NCBI GenBank assembly: GCA_035388825.1
Contig: DAOOQQ010000004.1
Coordinates: 1-64,000 of the forward strand
Source: MWAR01 sp035388825
Lineage (GTDB): Bacteria; Muiribacteriota; Ozemobacteria; Ozemobacterales; Ozemobacteraceae
Reading direction: 5' to 3'
DNA length: 64,000 nucleotides
Shown here: piece after piece, positions 32,632 to 41,186 of the stretch
Layout: each line of letters starts with the position of its first letter
How positions within the stretch are numbered: the stretch's first letter is position 1
The notes under the pieces: model-generated
Told to the model about the DNA's origin: nothing
The model's database searches: none
Seen by the model: the letters and a program-made list of their open reading frames with translations, nothing else
Position numbers and translations under genes: made by a program

Positions 32632-34875
32632 ATGTCCGAGAACACCCCCCTCCGGATCGGCGGCCTGCTGCTTCCCGCAGCGGTTTTTGCGGTGGCGCAC
32701 GCGGCCACGGCGCTCATTCAGGCCGTTCCCCGGGCTGCTGTCGCGTGGGCGGAACATGTTCTCGACCGGCCTGCCGGATGGCTTGCCTTCGCCGTTTTCG
32801 CCGTGCTGTCGATCGTTGCGACTCTCGGAACATCCCCGCTGGAGCGTGTGCGGCAGCTCCGGGGAAAATTGGCAGACCGTCTCGGTCTCGGCATGTGGCC
32901 TGCTATGCTGGTTTGCGCTGCCCTTCTCATCCCTCAGCGGCTGATGGACAGCAACAGCGGGTATGTGCTGATTCCCGCCGATTCACCGCTTCTGCTCTGG
33001 ATGACGCTGTGTGACGCGGCGCGAGGGCTCGCCTCGTGTGCGATGGCCGCCTGGTTTCTGGCGCGGTCAGCCGGACCCGGACCCGGACCCGGACCCGAAC
33101 CCCCTGATGATCGGACCGATGCCTTCTGGCGGCGGCTCCGTTCCGGCGTCGGACTCCTGGCGGTCACGCTCGCCCTGGTGATCCAGTTCGGGGTGCTCGA
33201 GAACAGGCCCCATGTCGATGACGAGATCATCCAGGACTGGCAGGCCCGTCTTCTCGCCTCGGGCCGTGTCCGCGCCCCGGATCTCCCCGACGGGGAAGCG
33301 TTCGCGTACGACGTGAAACTCGGATACAACGGCCGACACCTGTTCTCCACCTATCAGCCCGCGCTGGCGTTCCTCTGGGCATATGGGACGGGGCCGGCTG
33401 CCGCAGGCCTCGTGAATCCGGCGCTGCTGCTTCTGGCCCTCATCCTGTGCCGCCGTGCCGTTGCCGAAACGACCGGCAGCCGCCGGGCCGATCTGACGGT
33501 GCTGTTGCTCGGCCTTTCGCCGTTCGCGATCCTCATGGCGGGGGGGCGGATGAATCACCTGCTTGCCCTGACCCTGACGGTCGCCGTCTGGCGGTCGCTG
33601 CCGCTTGCCCTGTGCGGAAAGCGCCTGTTCGACCGGATCGCCGGCGGACTGCTGGGCGGTCTCGCCGCGGGATTCGCGCTCATGACGCGCCGGCCGGATG
33701 CGCTCGCCCTGATCGTCGCCATGCTCGGCACCTGTCTTTCGTCACCCGTCGTCGCCCGTCGCCGGGGAAAGTATACATTTATTACTATTATAATAATAAG
33801 TATATCGTTTTATCTCCAGGCCGGGTTCGTCCGGGCGCATGTCGGGGATGTCTCCCAACTCGTCTGGCAGGTGCGGGACGCGGTGTCCGGGGCCTTCGAT
33901 CTCGGTCCGGGGCAGTTGCTCGGAAACGTTACGGACAACCTGCTCGGGTTTTCCGCGTTCGCCTGGGGAGGCGGTCTGGCCGGATGGGCCGGCCTCGCCT
34001 TCCTTGCCGCGCGCGTCTGGATGGGCGTCGGCCACCAGCGGCGCCAGCCCGCTCCCGCGGTCGAAACGGCCCGGCAGGCTGTTTCCGAGCGGTTTCTCGC
34101 CGTGCACGCCCTGCTGACGACGGTCGGGTATGCCTTCTACTATTTCCAGGACTTCTGTTACGGACCCCGATATCTGTTCTGCCTCCTGCCCGCGGCGGCC
34201 TACGGCTGGGCATGTCTGTTCGAGCGGATGATCCGGGCCGGCGGAGAGCGGACCGTCCGGTCATGGGGGATGGTTGCGGCCGCCCTGGCGCTGGCCACGG
34301 TCACGACCCAGACGTTGACGGCGATCGGACCGTCCTTCTGGCACATCGACACTCGGTTCGAGCGGTTCGTTGCCGCCCTGGGCGGCGGGCCGAAGCTTCT
34401 CCTGCTTCGCCACCCCGCCCGGGTCCGGCTCGAGGTCGCCCGGCGGCTTTCCACGCGCGGGTTCGACCGGGAAGCGATCGCGGCAGCCGTTTCGCGTGAC
34501 ACCGTCGATTATGACGGCCTGCGTGACCGGCTCGACACCCTGCCGGCCGGAGCCCCGCGTCCGGTGGTCGAAACGGTGTTGGCCGGTTTCCTGGGGGCTG
34601 CCGCAGAGCGGTCCCCGGAGCAGTTTGCCGTGAATCCCTGGGAAGCGGTGCGGCTGAATGGCCACGATTCTCGTTCCCAGCGCATCGTGATTGCCATCGA
34701 CCGGGGAGACGCCGTTGTGGAGCGCCTGATGAAACGTCTGCCGGACCACGAACCCCTGCTCGCCGTTTCCCGGCCCGAAGGATTCGGTCTTGCGTCGTAC
34801 ACCCCTTCCGGCGTGGCCTGGTTCGACCGGGAACCCCCGATGCCCGGGCGTGGTATCATGCCGAAAATGGAATGA
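32632..34875 (+). CDS. polytopic membrane protein, possible GT39/GT83-like glycosyltransferase
   Basis: A 747-residue protein with about ten or more membrane helices. A VLENRPHVDDEI segment at the start of the second half and a later YFQDFCYGPRYLFCLLPAAAYG stretch recall the acidic first loop and the pocket region of membrane glycosyltransferases that use polyprenyl-phosphate sugars. That function is an inference, and no full signature was found. The last 150 residues are soluble and probably periplasmic. Residues about 146-156 are a GP repeat encoded by tandem GGACCC units. A run of AT-rich codons (ATA, ATT) spans 33769-33818. The start at 32632 lacks a ribosome-binding site and may be leaderless. 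It is divergent from alpha-2-macroglobulin. Confidence 0.62.
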   Translation: MSENTPLRIGGLLLPAAVFAVAHAATALIQAVPRAAVAWAEHVLDRPAGWLAFAVFAVLSIVATLGTSPLERVRQLRGKLADRLGLGMWPAMLVCAALLIPQRLMDSNSGYVLIPADSPLLLWMTLCDAARGLASCAMAAWFLARSAGPGPGPGPEPPDDRTDAFWRRLRSGVGLLAVTLALVIQFGVLENRPHVDDEIIQDWQARLLASGRVRAPDLPDGEAFAYDVKLGYNGRHLFSTYQPALAFLWAYGTGPAAAGLVNPALLLLALILCRRAVAETTGSRRADLTVLLLGLSPFAILMAGGRMNHLLALTLTVAVWRSLPLALCGKRLFDRIAGGLLGGLAAGFALMTRRPDALALIVAMLGTCLSSPVVARRRGKYTFITIIIISISFYLQAGFVRAHVGDVSQLVWQVRDAVSGAFDLGPGQLLGNVTDNLLGFSAFAWGGGLAGWAGLAFLAARVWMGVGHQRRQPAPAVETARQAVSERFLAVHALLTTVGYAFYYFQDFCYGPRYLFCLLPAAAYGWACLFERMIRAGGERTVRSWGMVAAALALATVTTQTLTAIGPSFWHIDTRFERFVAALGGGPKLLLLRHPARVRLEVARRLSTRGFDREAIAAAVSRDTVDYDGLRDRLDTLPAGAPRPVVETVLAGFLGAAAERSPEQFAVNPWEAVRLNGHDSRSQRIVIAIDRGDAVVERLMKRLPDHEPLLAVSRPEGFGLASYTPSGVAWFDREPPMPGRGIMPKME

Positions 34876-34903
34876 CTCCGTGCTGACTCGAAAGGGAATG
34901 ATC

Positions 34904-36319
34904 ATGCCAAGAACGATGCGCCTTGTCCTGTGTTTCTGCCTTCTCCTTCTCGCCGGCAGCCTCTACGGCCAGGATCCGATCAAGGATGTCACGCCGCAGC
35001 AGGCGCGGCCGGCGGACCTTATCACGCCGATCAATCCTGATCCGATCACGATCGACGAGGCGATCCGGCGCCGGGTCGGCATCATCGGGAAGCCCGCCCG
35101 CAAGGTGATCCTGTTCATCTGCGACGGCATGAGCGCCCCGATGCTCACCCTGGGCCGTGCCGCCATCGCCGGCCGGGACGGCATGCTCACGGTCGACAAG
35201 CTGCCCGTCGTCGGCCGGATGATCGGGTATCCGAAGGGCGGCCAGGTCAACGATTCGGCCGCCGCCGCGTCCCAGTTCTCGACGGGCCGCGAGACGATCA
35301 ACGGCCGCATCGCGGTGGATGATGCGTTCAAGCCGGTTCCGACCCTGTTCGAGGAGGCCCGGAAGCTGGGATACCGGCTCGGAGTCGTTTCCGACACGCG
35401 CCTTTCCCATGCCACGCCGGCAGCCTTCTCGTCCCATCAGAACGACCGGGACGAAGAAGAGGCGATCGCGGCGCAGCAGGTGCGCAGCGACTTCGAAGTG
35501 CTGCTGAGCGGCGGCCGGAAAAAGTTCGCCGGTCAGCTCGATGAGGCGGTCAAACGCGGATACCGGGTCGTGAACACCCGGCAGGAACTGCTGAACGCGG
35601 TCGCTTCCCGCTCGGCCAAGCTGCTGGGACTGTTCGCCGATTCGTATCTGCCCTACACGTTCGAACGCGAGGGAGCCGATGTTCCCCTGCTTGCCGAGAT
35701 GGCCGCGGCCGCCGTTTCCCTGCTCGATCGCGGCGACAAGGGGTTCCTGCTGATGGTCGAGGCGGGAAAAATAGATGCCACGATGCATGCGCACGACGCG
35801 GCCGAGGGGGTCGCCCAGATGCGTGCCATGGATGAGGCGTTGCGCAAGATGGTCGAGTTCGTCAAGACGAATCCGGATGCCCTGCTCGTCGTCGTGTCGG
35901 ATCACGCGACCGGCGGGATGCAGGTGACCGAGCGGTTCGATCCGGCCAGATTCGCCGCCGCCGCCACCTCGACGATCGCCCTCGCCGCGGCTCTCCGCGG
36001 AAGCGGCGATGCCCTGCCCGAGCGGGTCAGAGCCGCCCTGCCCGGTGTCGAGTTCACCGCCGCCGAGCTGCAGCAGCTTGCCGCGGCCCGGGAGGCGAAG
36101 AACTTCGAAATGCAGCTCGGATCGCTCGTCTTCTCGAAGCTGGGCATCACCTTCCATGCCCTCGAAACCGAAGATCACCTGACCGACACCCATGGTCACA
36201 CGGGAGAGGATCTGTTCATCCATGCAATGGGGGCGCATCAGAGCCTGTTCGGCGGCGTTCTGCGCACCTGGGAGATTCCGCGCCGCGTGGGCGTGGCGCT
36301 GGGAATCCGGTTTCCGTAA
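34904..36319 (+). CDS. alkaline phosphatase, PhoA family
   Basis: A 471-residue exported phosphomonoesterase. A signal peptide (core about residues 6-20, cleavage near LYGQD) leads into a PhoA fold. Visible are the first metal strand VILFICDGMS, the nucleophile motif NDSAAAASQFSTG (serine after the Asp), HATPAAFSSH, GLFADSYLPY, MVEAGKIDATMHAHD, VVVSDHATGG and a final histidine in HGHTGEDLF. The zinc and serine residues therefore look complete. The start is ATG 34904, with AAAGGGA upstream at 6-base spacing. A TATCAT at 34854-34859, inside the end of the preceding gene, could be its -10. No Pho-box-like direct repeat was recognised. Confidence 0.92.
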   Translation: MPRTMRLVLCFCLLLLAGSLYGQDPIKDVTPQQARPADLITPINPDPITIDEAIRRRVGIIGKPARKVILFICDGMSAPMLTLGRAAIAGRDGMLTVDKLPVVGRMIGYPKGGQVNDSAAAASQFSTGRETINGRIAVDDAFKPVPTLFEEARKLGYRLGVVSDTRLSHATPAAFSSHQNDRDEEEAIAAQQVRSDFEVLLSGGRKKFAGQLDEAVKRGYRVVNTRQELLNAVASRSAKLLGLFADSYLPYTFEREGADVPLLAEMAAAAVSLLDRGDKGFLLMVEAGKIDATMHAHDAAEGVAQMRAMDEALRKMVEFVKTNPDALLVVVSDHATGGMQVTERFDPARFAAAATSTIALAAALRGSGDALPERVRAALPGVEFTAAELQQLAAAREAKNFEMQLGSLVFSKLGITFHALETEDHLTDTHGHTGEDLFIHAMGAHQSLFGGVLRTWEIPRRVGVALGIRFP

Positions 36320-36358
36320 CCGCGGCGGGAACCGCCGTCGGACGCAGGAGAGGATGTC

Positions 36359-38350
36359 ATGTCGCTGCGATGCCTTGTCACGTTCGGAGCCGCGACCGGG
36401 AAGGACCCGGCGATCTACGAGCTCAAGACCCTGCCGGACCTGCTGAAGGTCCATCAGGAGGGGCTTTCCCGATCTCCGTTCTGGTTCGAGGAGGATGATG
36501 CCGAACTCGTTGCAAGAGGAATAGCTTCAAAAATATTACCGCTTGCCGGGCCGTTCACGGCAACCCATGCGATCCGGCGTGCGGCTGATCTCCTCCTCGA
36601 CGAGTGCGCTTGCGACGGGATGAGCATCCAGCTCGAGTCGGCCGGAAAACGCCTCCCTGAGCTTCCGGCCAGGCCCGAGCTCGAGGCGCTGCTGCGGGAT
36701 GAGCGGACGCTTATCCTCGTGGACGGGAAGCCCTACAAGCCGTCGGGAGAGGTGCTCGGCTTCCAGAACGTCTATGACGACACGGTGCGCTTCATCGACG
36801 GGCTGAAGAAGCTCGGCGTGCCGCAGGATGCGATGTTCATGACGGCCACCCCCGAGGAGATCACCGTCGAGGTGCACCCGGACGTGTTCGGCGCCCCGAC
36901 GGAGCCGAGTCTGCCCGAACGGTACCGGCAGTTGCTGATCACGCTGGGCGGCATCCGGGCCGGAGCCGGCCGGTTGGTGCGGACGACGGACCGTACGCTG
37001 CTGCTCACCACGGCGACGTTCGGGGTGCCCCTCCTGGTGCCCGGGGCCGTCCATCCGGCTCTGCACCGGCCGAAGGTGGGGGTCGGGGCGTCGCACTTCG
37101 CTTATGGAACGGCGGCATTCTCGGATTTCTGCGGAAAGAAACGGACCCTCGACGAGTGCGTGCGCGAAGTGAGGACCTGGCTGAAGTTCCTCGAGGCGAA
37201 GCCGGCCCTCGTTCCCGCAGCGAAGCAGGCTCTGGAGTCCGCCCGCGGCGGGGCGGCTGCCGCCGGCGCGGTTCCGACTCCGGCGACCCCTGCCGCGACG
37301 GCGGTGCCTGCAGGGGCGGGCGGCGGATTCGCTGCAGGCCTCGAGGCCGGCCTGGGAATCGAATCCCGCGCTCCGGCCCCTGCCGGCCGCCGGCCGGACG
37401 AGTTCCGGCCCTTCCGGGCCGAGGCGGCCGAACGCGCCGGGAAGATCGGGGCAGCCGACGAAACCGTGCTGCCCACCCCCTGGACCGAGCTGAACCGGCA
37501 CCTGGGGGGCGGCTGGCAGCAGAACCGCCTCCACCTCATCGTCGGCGGCCGGGAGGAGGGCAAGGCGGCCTTCCTGCTCCAGCAGGCGATGCACCTCTCG
37601 ACAAAATATGGAGTATTATATATTTCATCCGAACATACCGCCGACGAGCTGATGGTGCGTGTCGCGGCCTGGCTGGGTCGGATTCCCGCCGGGGAACTCG
37701 CGGCGCGGGCCGCCCTGCGCGGCCCCGAGGGGGACGCAGCGCGGCCGAAGCTGAAGAACCTGTATGAGGCCGTGGCGAACGCGGTGCGGGATGGATTGTA
37801 TCTGCGCGGCTCGGACAGCGCGATTCCGCCCTTCGATGCCGATGCCCTGGCCGAGCTGATGAAGATGGTGCCCGCTGCCGCCGGCCGGGTTCTGATCGTC
37901 GAATCCCTCCGCTCGGAAGACCTTGGACGCGTCCTGCCGTTTCTAAGCCGGTTGCGCCAGATCGCGGCGGATCAGGGGTTCACGGTTCTCGCCTCCCTGC
38001 ACCTGGCCGCCGGCGCATTCCCCCGGCCCCACTTCGTCGACGGGCCGGATGTCGAGCTGCTGGAGCGCTGGCAGGCGGGGACGGATTCCCTGCTGCACCT
38101 CACGAGCGAACGGGTGAACCTGCGCAAATTCCTGGCGATGTCCCAGGGCAAGGTCGATCCGGCCGTGGCCGACAGCCTCGAAAAGCGGCTGTATCAGGCG
38201 GCCACCGGCACCCGGCAACGCAACGACACGTTCAGTCTGCTGCGCCTGCTGCACACCCGCGCGGGGAATCGTGCCGCCGTGCTCTTCCTGTATCAGCGCG
38301 ATCTGATGCGCTCCTGGGAGGGACCGTCCATCCCGCTGGGAAGGCCCTGA
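36359..38350 (+). CDS. degenerate primase-like protein fused to a RecA/DnaB-like ATPase domain
   Basis: A 663-residue protein, not a named family. Residues about 110-260 resemble an archaeo-eukaryotic primase core in layout. A VYDDTVRFIDGLKKLGVP helix is followed by TVEVHPDVFGAP, an LPERYRQLL helix and GRLVRTT...FGVPLLVPG, comparable to the GFHI/FGA/GRLIR/KVPL order of such primases, but the catalytic histidine and the DxD are not evident. After an Ala/Gly/Pro linker (about 285-345) a RecA/DnaB-like domain follows, with TPWTELNRHLGGG, a broken P-loop GGREEGKAA and LYISSEH. Both halves therefore look catalytically impaired. GGAGAGGA precedes the ATG. The acylphosphatase gene begins one base after its stop. 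Confidence 0.5.
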   Translation: MSLRCLVTFGAATGKDPAIYELKTLPDLLKVHQEGLSRSPFWFEEDDAELVARGIASKILPLAGPFTATHAIRRAADLLLDECACDGMSIQLESAGKRLPELPARPELEALLRDERTLILVDGKPYKPSGEVLGFQNVYDDTVRFIDGLKKLGVPQDAMFMTATPEEITVEVHPDVFGAPTEPSLPERYRQLLITLGGIRAGAGRLVRTTDRTLLLTTATFGVPLLVPGAVHPALHRPKVGVGASHFAYGTAAFSDFCGKKRTLDECVREVRTWLKFLEAKPALVPAAKQALESARGGAAAAGAVPTPATPAATAVPAGAGGGFAAGLEAGLGIESRAPAPAGRRPDEFRPFRAEAAERAGKIGAADETVLPTPWTELNRHLGGGWQQNRLHLIVGGREEGKAAFLLQQAMHLSTKYGVLYISSEHTADELMVRVAAWLGRIPAGELAARAALRGPEGDAARPKLKNLYEAVANAVRDGLYLRGSDSAIPPFDADALAELMKMVPAAAGRVLIVESLRSEDLGRVLPFLSRLRQIAADQGFTVLASLHLAAGAFPRPHFVDGPDVELLERWQAGTDSLLHLTSERVNLRKFLAMSQGKVDPAVADSLEKRLYQAATGTRQRNDTFSLLRLLHTRAGNRAAVLFLYQRDLMRSWEGPSIPLGRP

Positions 38351-38351
38351 G

Positions 38352-38648
38352 GTGGCGGCCGAGCGGCTCCGGCGGGTCCGCGGCTTCGTGCACGGCTTCG
38401 TGCAGGGGGTGGGATTCCGTTCGTTCGCACGCCGGCAGGCGGCCGCCTGCGGCGTGACGGGGTGGGTGATGAACCGGCGGGACGGGGCCGTCGAGTTCTG
38501 CGCCGAAGGAACGCTCGCGGCCGTCGACGCCTATCTCGAGGTGCTCGGCAAGGGGCCGCTCTTCGCCTCGGTCGAGCGGCTCGAGATCATCGACGAAACC
38601 TGGCTGGAACTTCCCACATCGAAAAGCTTCGAGATCCGGTTTTCCTGA
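38352..38648 (+). CDS. acyP: acylphosphatase
   Basis: A 98-residue cytoplasmic enzyme that hydrolyses carboxyl-phosphate bonds such as acetyl or carbamoyl phosphate. The signature FVQGVGFRSFARRQA contains the phosphate-binding R23, and GWVMNRRDGAVEF supplies the catalytic N41. Length is normal. The start is GTG, one base after the TGA of the upstream gene, with GGAAGG at suitable distance, so it is co-translated with the RecA-like protein gene. It converges on the HEAT lipoprotein gene 12 bases away. Confidence 0.93.
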   Translation: MAAERLRRVRGFVHGFVQGVGFRSFARRQAAACGVTGWVMNRRDGAVEFCAEGTLAAVDAYLEVLGKGPLFASVERLEIIDETWLELPTSKSFEIRFS

Positions 38649-38663
38649 GCCGGCTCCGGCTCA
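38646..38663. terminator. palindrome spanning two convergent stop codons
   Basis: TGAGCCGGCTCCGGCTCA reads as a near-perfect inverted repeat whose ends are the stop codons of acylphosphatase (plus) and the HEAT lipoprotein (minus). It could fold as a short terminator in both directions. There is no T-run. Confidence 0.4.
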
Positions 38664-38927
38664 CTTCATGAACGTCTGCTTGTTGATCCGCTTCACCTGC
38701 TCGAGTACGGTGTTGCGCACGGCGAAATCCGGATCGTCCTCGTGAAGCTGGAGGATGCGCAGGGCATTGGGCGTGCCGCGCTCACCGAGTTTGAGGGCCG
38801 CTTCCTTCCGCACGTCCGGATCCTTCGATTGCATCTGGTCTTCGAGCTTGCCCTCTTCGGAACAGCCGGCCGTGGCCAGTGCCAGCAGGAACGACAGGAA
38901 CAGGGCTCCGAGTTTCCTTCTCATCAT
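38661..38927 (-). CDS. small HEAT-repeat lipoprotein
   Basis: An 88-residue protein with a lipoprotein signal peptide: basic MMRRK, a hydrophobic core and the lipobox TAGC with Cys at 22. The mature part holds about one and a half HEAT-like repeats (DPDVRKEAALKLGERG and DPDFAVRNTVLEQV), which usually mediate protein contacts. GGAGG lies 6 bases before the ATG. It is downstream of the B3/4-domain gene, same strand. Its function is unknown; the likely place is the periplasmic face of a membrane. Confidence 0.82.
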   Translation of the reverse strand: MMRRKLGALFLSFLLALATAGCSEEGKLEDQMQSKDPDVRKEAALKLGERGTPNALRILQLHEDDPDFAVRNTVLEQVKRINKQTFMK

Positions 38928-38975
38928 CCGCCTCCATATTATATGTAAAACTATTTCCTTCCCGGCCCTTCGGTG

Positions 38976-39656
38976 TTAGCGCGTCTGGTCCAGGATCTGC
39001 CAGGAGGCGCGGTCGGCGCCGGCTTCGGTCCGCAACAGCTCGCAGAACCGTTCGAGGAAGGAGCCGAACTCCTCGTCGGGGGAAAGATTGCGGGTGGTGT
39101 AGACAACGCCGACCACCCGGCGCGTCGTCTCGAACACTTTCGTTGCCTGGGAGTCCTTGACGGGGCTCCCGACCGCCTGCAGATCGTCTTCGGCGCGGGC
39201 GACGACGAGCAGATTCTTGAGCGCGAGCTCCTGTCCCTCGCGATTGAAGACGTAGCTTTCGTTCTCCATGCCGAGGCGCATGGAAAGCTTCTCCCCCGTT
39301 TTGTCCAGGTCGAGGATGCTGATCGGGAGATGCGAGATCAGCGACAGGTGGTTGTTGATGTCGACCACGACGTTGATCGGATTGAACGTTCCGCGGACCT
39401 GGATATCCTTCACGAGAAATTCCGAGGCAGGCCGGTTGCGGCCCGAGGGGTGGAACCCCCAGGTTTTCAGCAGGCTCCGGATGCCTTTCTGGAGAGGATC
39501 CGGGTAGACGTAATCCGGGGAAATCCGGCTCCGGACTTCCTCTTCGATGCGACGCAGATACTCCGGCCGCGACGGTCCGACACGCACCCCATCGGCCTCG
39601 ACGAGACCTATCCGCAGCGGACCGGGGGGCAGGGCGAACAGCAGGGAGAGGGGCAT
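38976..39656 (-). CDS. B3/B4 domain protein (PheRS beta-like editing domain)
   Basis: A 226-residue stand-alone protein resembling the B3/B4 domain of the phenylalanyl-tRNA synthetase beta chain, which in the full enzyme hydrolyses mischarged tRNA. The hallmark region is NPINVVVDINNHLSLISHLP followed by LDLDKTGEKLSMRLG, and later the GSPVKDSQATKVFETTRRV block. The C-terminal segment (YTTRNLSPDEEFG...FLERFCELL) completes the family. AAAGGA precedes the ATG by 6 bases. It sits 28 bases after the MurC-like gene. Whether it edits aminoacyl-tRNA or binds another ligand is unknown. Confidence 0.8.
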   Translation of the reverse strand: MPLSLLFALPPGPLRIGLVEADGVRVGPSRPEYLRRIEEEVRSRISPDYVYPDPLQKGIRSLLKTWGFHPSGRNRPASEFLVKDIQVRGTFNPINVVVDINNHLSLISHLPISILDLDKTGEKLSMRLGMENESYVFNREGQELALKNLLVVARAEDDLQAVGSPVKDSQATKVFETTRRVVGVVYTTRNLSPDEEFGSFLERFCELLRTEAGADRASWQILDQTR

Positions 39657-39684
39657 GGCCGTTCCTTTCGTCTCGGGTTCGCTG

Positions 39685-41043
39685 TCATTGAAGACAGTCG
39701 AGGATGCGGCGACAGATCGTGTTCACGTCGCGGGCACCCATCACCAATACCATATCACCCTCCCGCGCCTCGCGCACGATCTCGGTGACGATCATGTCCC
39801 GACTTCCGTGGTAGTAGGCGTTCGAAAAGCCCCGGCGCACCTCGTCGATGATCTCCTTCGAGGAGATGTCCTTCTCGACCGTGCCGCCGCCGTAAAAAAT
39901 GTCGTCCAGATACAAAAACTCGTCGCTCGTGAGATCGGTGAACACCCGCACCAGATCATCCCGCGTGAACCGGGTTGGTCCGAACCCGTGGGGCTGGTAG
40001 ACGATGAACCGCCGCCGCGAAGCCTGGCGGGCCGTTCGGATCGCCGCGGCGATCTCGGCGGGATTGTGGGCGAAGTCATCGATGACCGTGACGCCGCGTG
40101 CCGTGCCGACATGCTCGAACCGGCGCTTCATCCCGGGAAAGGCCTTCATCGCCTCGGCCGTCCGCTCGTCGGAAATCCCGAGAAACCGCGCGACCGCGAT
40201 CGTCGCCAGCGCGTTGAGGACGTTGTGGTTCCCTGGCAGACGGATCTCGAAGGGCATCCCCTCGACGGAGAACCGGACATGATCCGCTCCGATCACCACA
40301 TGTTCGGCCCGCAGATCGTTTTCCGCTCCGAAGCCGTACCGGATCACCCTGCCCCCGGCGCGGACGGCAAGGGCCGGCAGATGCGGGTCGTCACCGCAGA
40401 CGATGCAGGCTCCGGAGGGGGAGGTGTGGCCGAGGAACTGCCCGAACAGCTCCTTCAGCTCGTCGAGCGACTTGTGATCCCGGGAGATGTTCGTGATGAG
40501 GGAGATGAACGGGGTGTATTTCACGATCGAGCCGTCCGACTCATCGGCTTCGATCACGAAATGCGGCCCGGCGCCCCGGAAGGCGTTCGTTTCGAGGCCG
40601 GTCATGATGCCGCCCACGGCGCAGGAGGGGTCGAGGCCCGCGAATTTGAGCACCCAGGCGATGAGCCCGGTCGTCGTCGTCTTGCCGGCCGTGCCGCCCA
40701 CGGCGATGCCGCGGGTCGTGTTGAACATGTCGGCGAGCAGGTCGGAACGCATGATCTCGCGGATGCCCAGTTCCCGGGCCGTGCCGATATCGGGAACCTT
40801 GTCCTCGACGGCGGTGGATTTGACGATGACCACGTCTTCGGCGCGCAACCCCGTTTCCACGAGGAACCGGCGGGGACCGTCCCCATCCTGTGGATAGATC
40901 GCGATGCCGAGCTCCCGCAGCCGGCGGCAGTAATCCCCGTCGAGTGCCCGGTCCGAGCCCGCAACCCGGTTTCCTGCCGTGTGAAGGATCTTTGCGAGGC
41001 CGCTCATGCCCATGCCGCCGATGCCGACGAAGAAAGCGTTCAT
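39685..41043 (-). CDS. Mur ligase family protein, MurC/Mpl-like
   Basis: A 452-residue ATP-dependent amide ligase. The N-terminal Rossmann part (FFVGIGGMGMSGLAKIL) is typical of MurC, the ATP loop GTAGKTTTT is at 117-125 (MurC usually has GTHGKTTTT), and the C-terminal domain has DDFAHNPAEIAAAI and YQPHGFGPTRF. MurC joins L-Ala to UDP-MurNAc; Mpl joins a recycled tripeptide. The QPHGFGPTRF variant and the isolated position away from other division genes make a paralogue with a different acceptor plausible. GGAGG is 11 bases before the ATG. It is divergent from the cyclase trio. Confidence 0.8.
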   Translation of the reverse strand: MNAFFVGIGGMGMSGLAKILHTAGNRVAGSDRALDGDYCRRLRELGIAIYPQDGDGPRRFLVETGLRAEDVVIVKSTAVEDKVPDIGTARELGIREIMRSDLLADMFNTTRGIAVGGTAGKTTTTGLIAWVLKFAGLDPSCAVGGIMTGLETNAFRGAGPHFVIEADESDGSIVKYTPFISLITNISRDHKSLDELKELFGQFLGHTSPSGACIVCGDDPHLPALAVRAGGRVIRYGFGAENDLRAEHVVIGADHVRFSVEGMPFEIRLPGNHNVLNALATIAVARFLGISDERTAEAMKAFPGMKRRFEHVGTARGVTVIDDFAHNPAEIAAAIRTARQASRRRFIVYQPHGFGPTRFTRDDLVRVFTDLTSDEFLYLDDIFYGGGTVEKDISSKEIIDEVRRGFSNAYYHGSRDMIVTEIVREAREGDMVLVMGARDVNTICRRILDCLQ

Positions 41044-41149
41044 ACCCGTATCTGCCTCCGGAATGGATTCTTCTCCTAGTATCGGCCGATCCGGCCTCCC
41101 CTCTGAGCCAGGCGGGCGAAAACGGCTCGGGGGGCGGATGCCCCGGCCG

Positions 41150-41178
41150 GTGACGCGGGGGAATCGTCAGGGTAGAAT
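41150..41178 (+). promoter_or_regulatory. promoter of the three-cyclase operon
   Basis: GTGACG (41150-41155) and TAGAAT (41173-41178) are 17 bases apart. The predicted start of transcription (about 41185-41187) falls on the ATG at 41187, which has no Shine-Dalgarno sequence, so the first cyclase mRNA may be leaderless. Confidence 0.45.
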
Positions 41179-41186
41179 GAACGATC

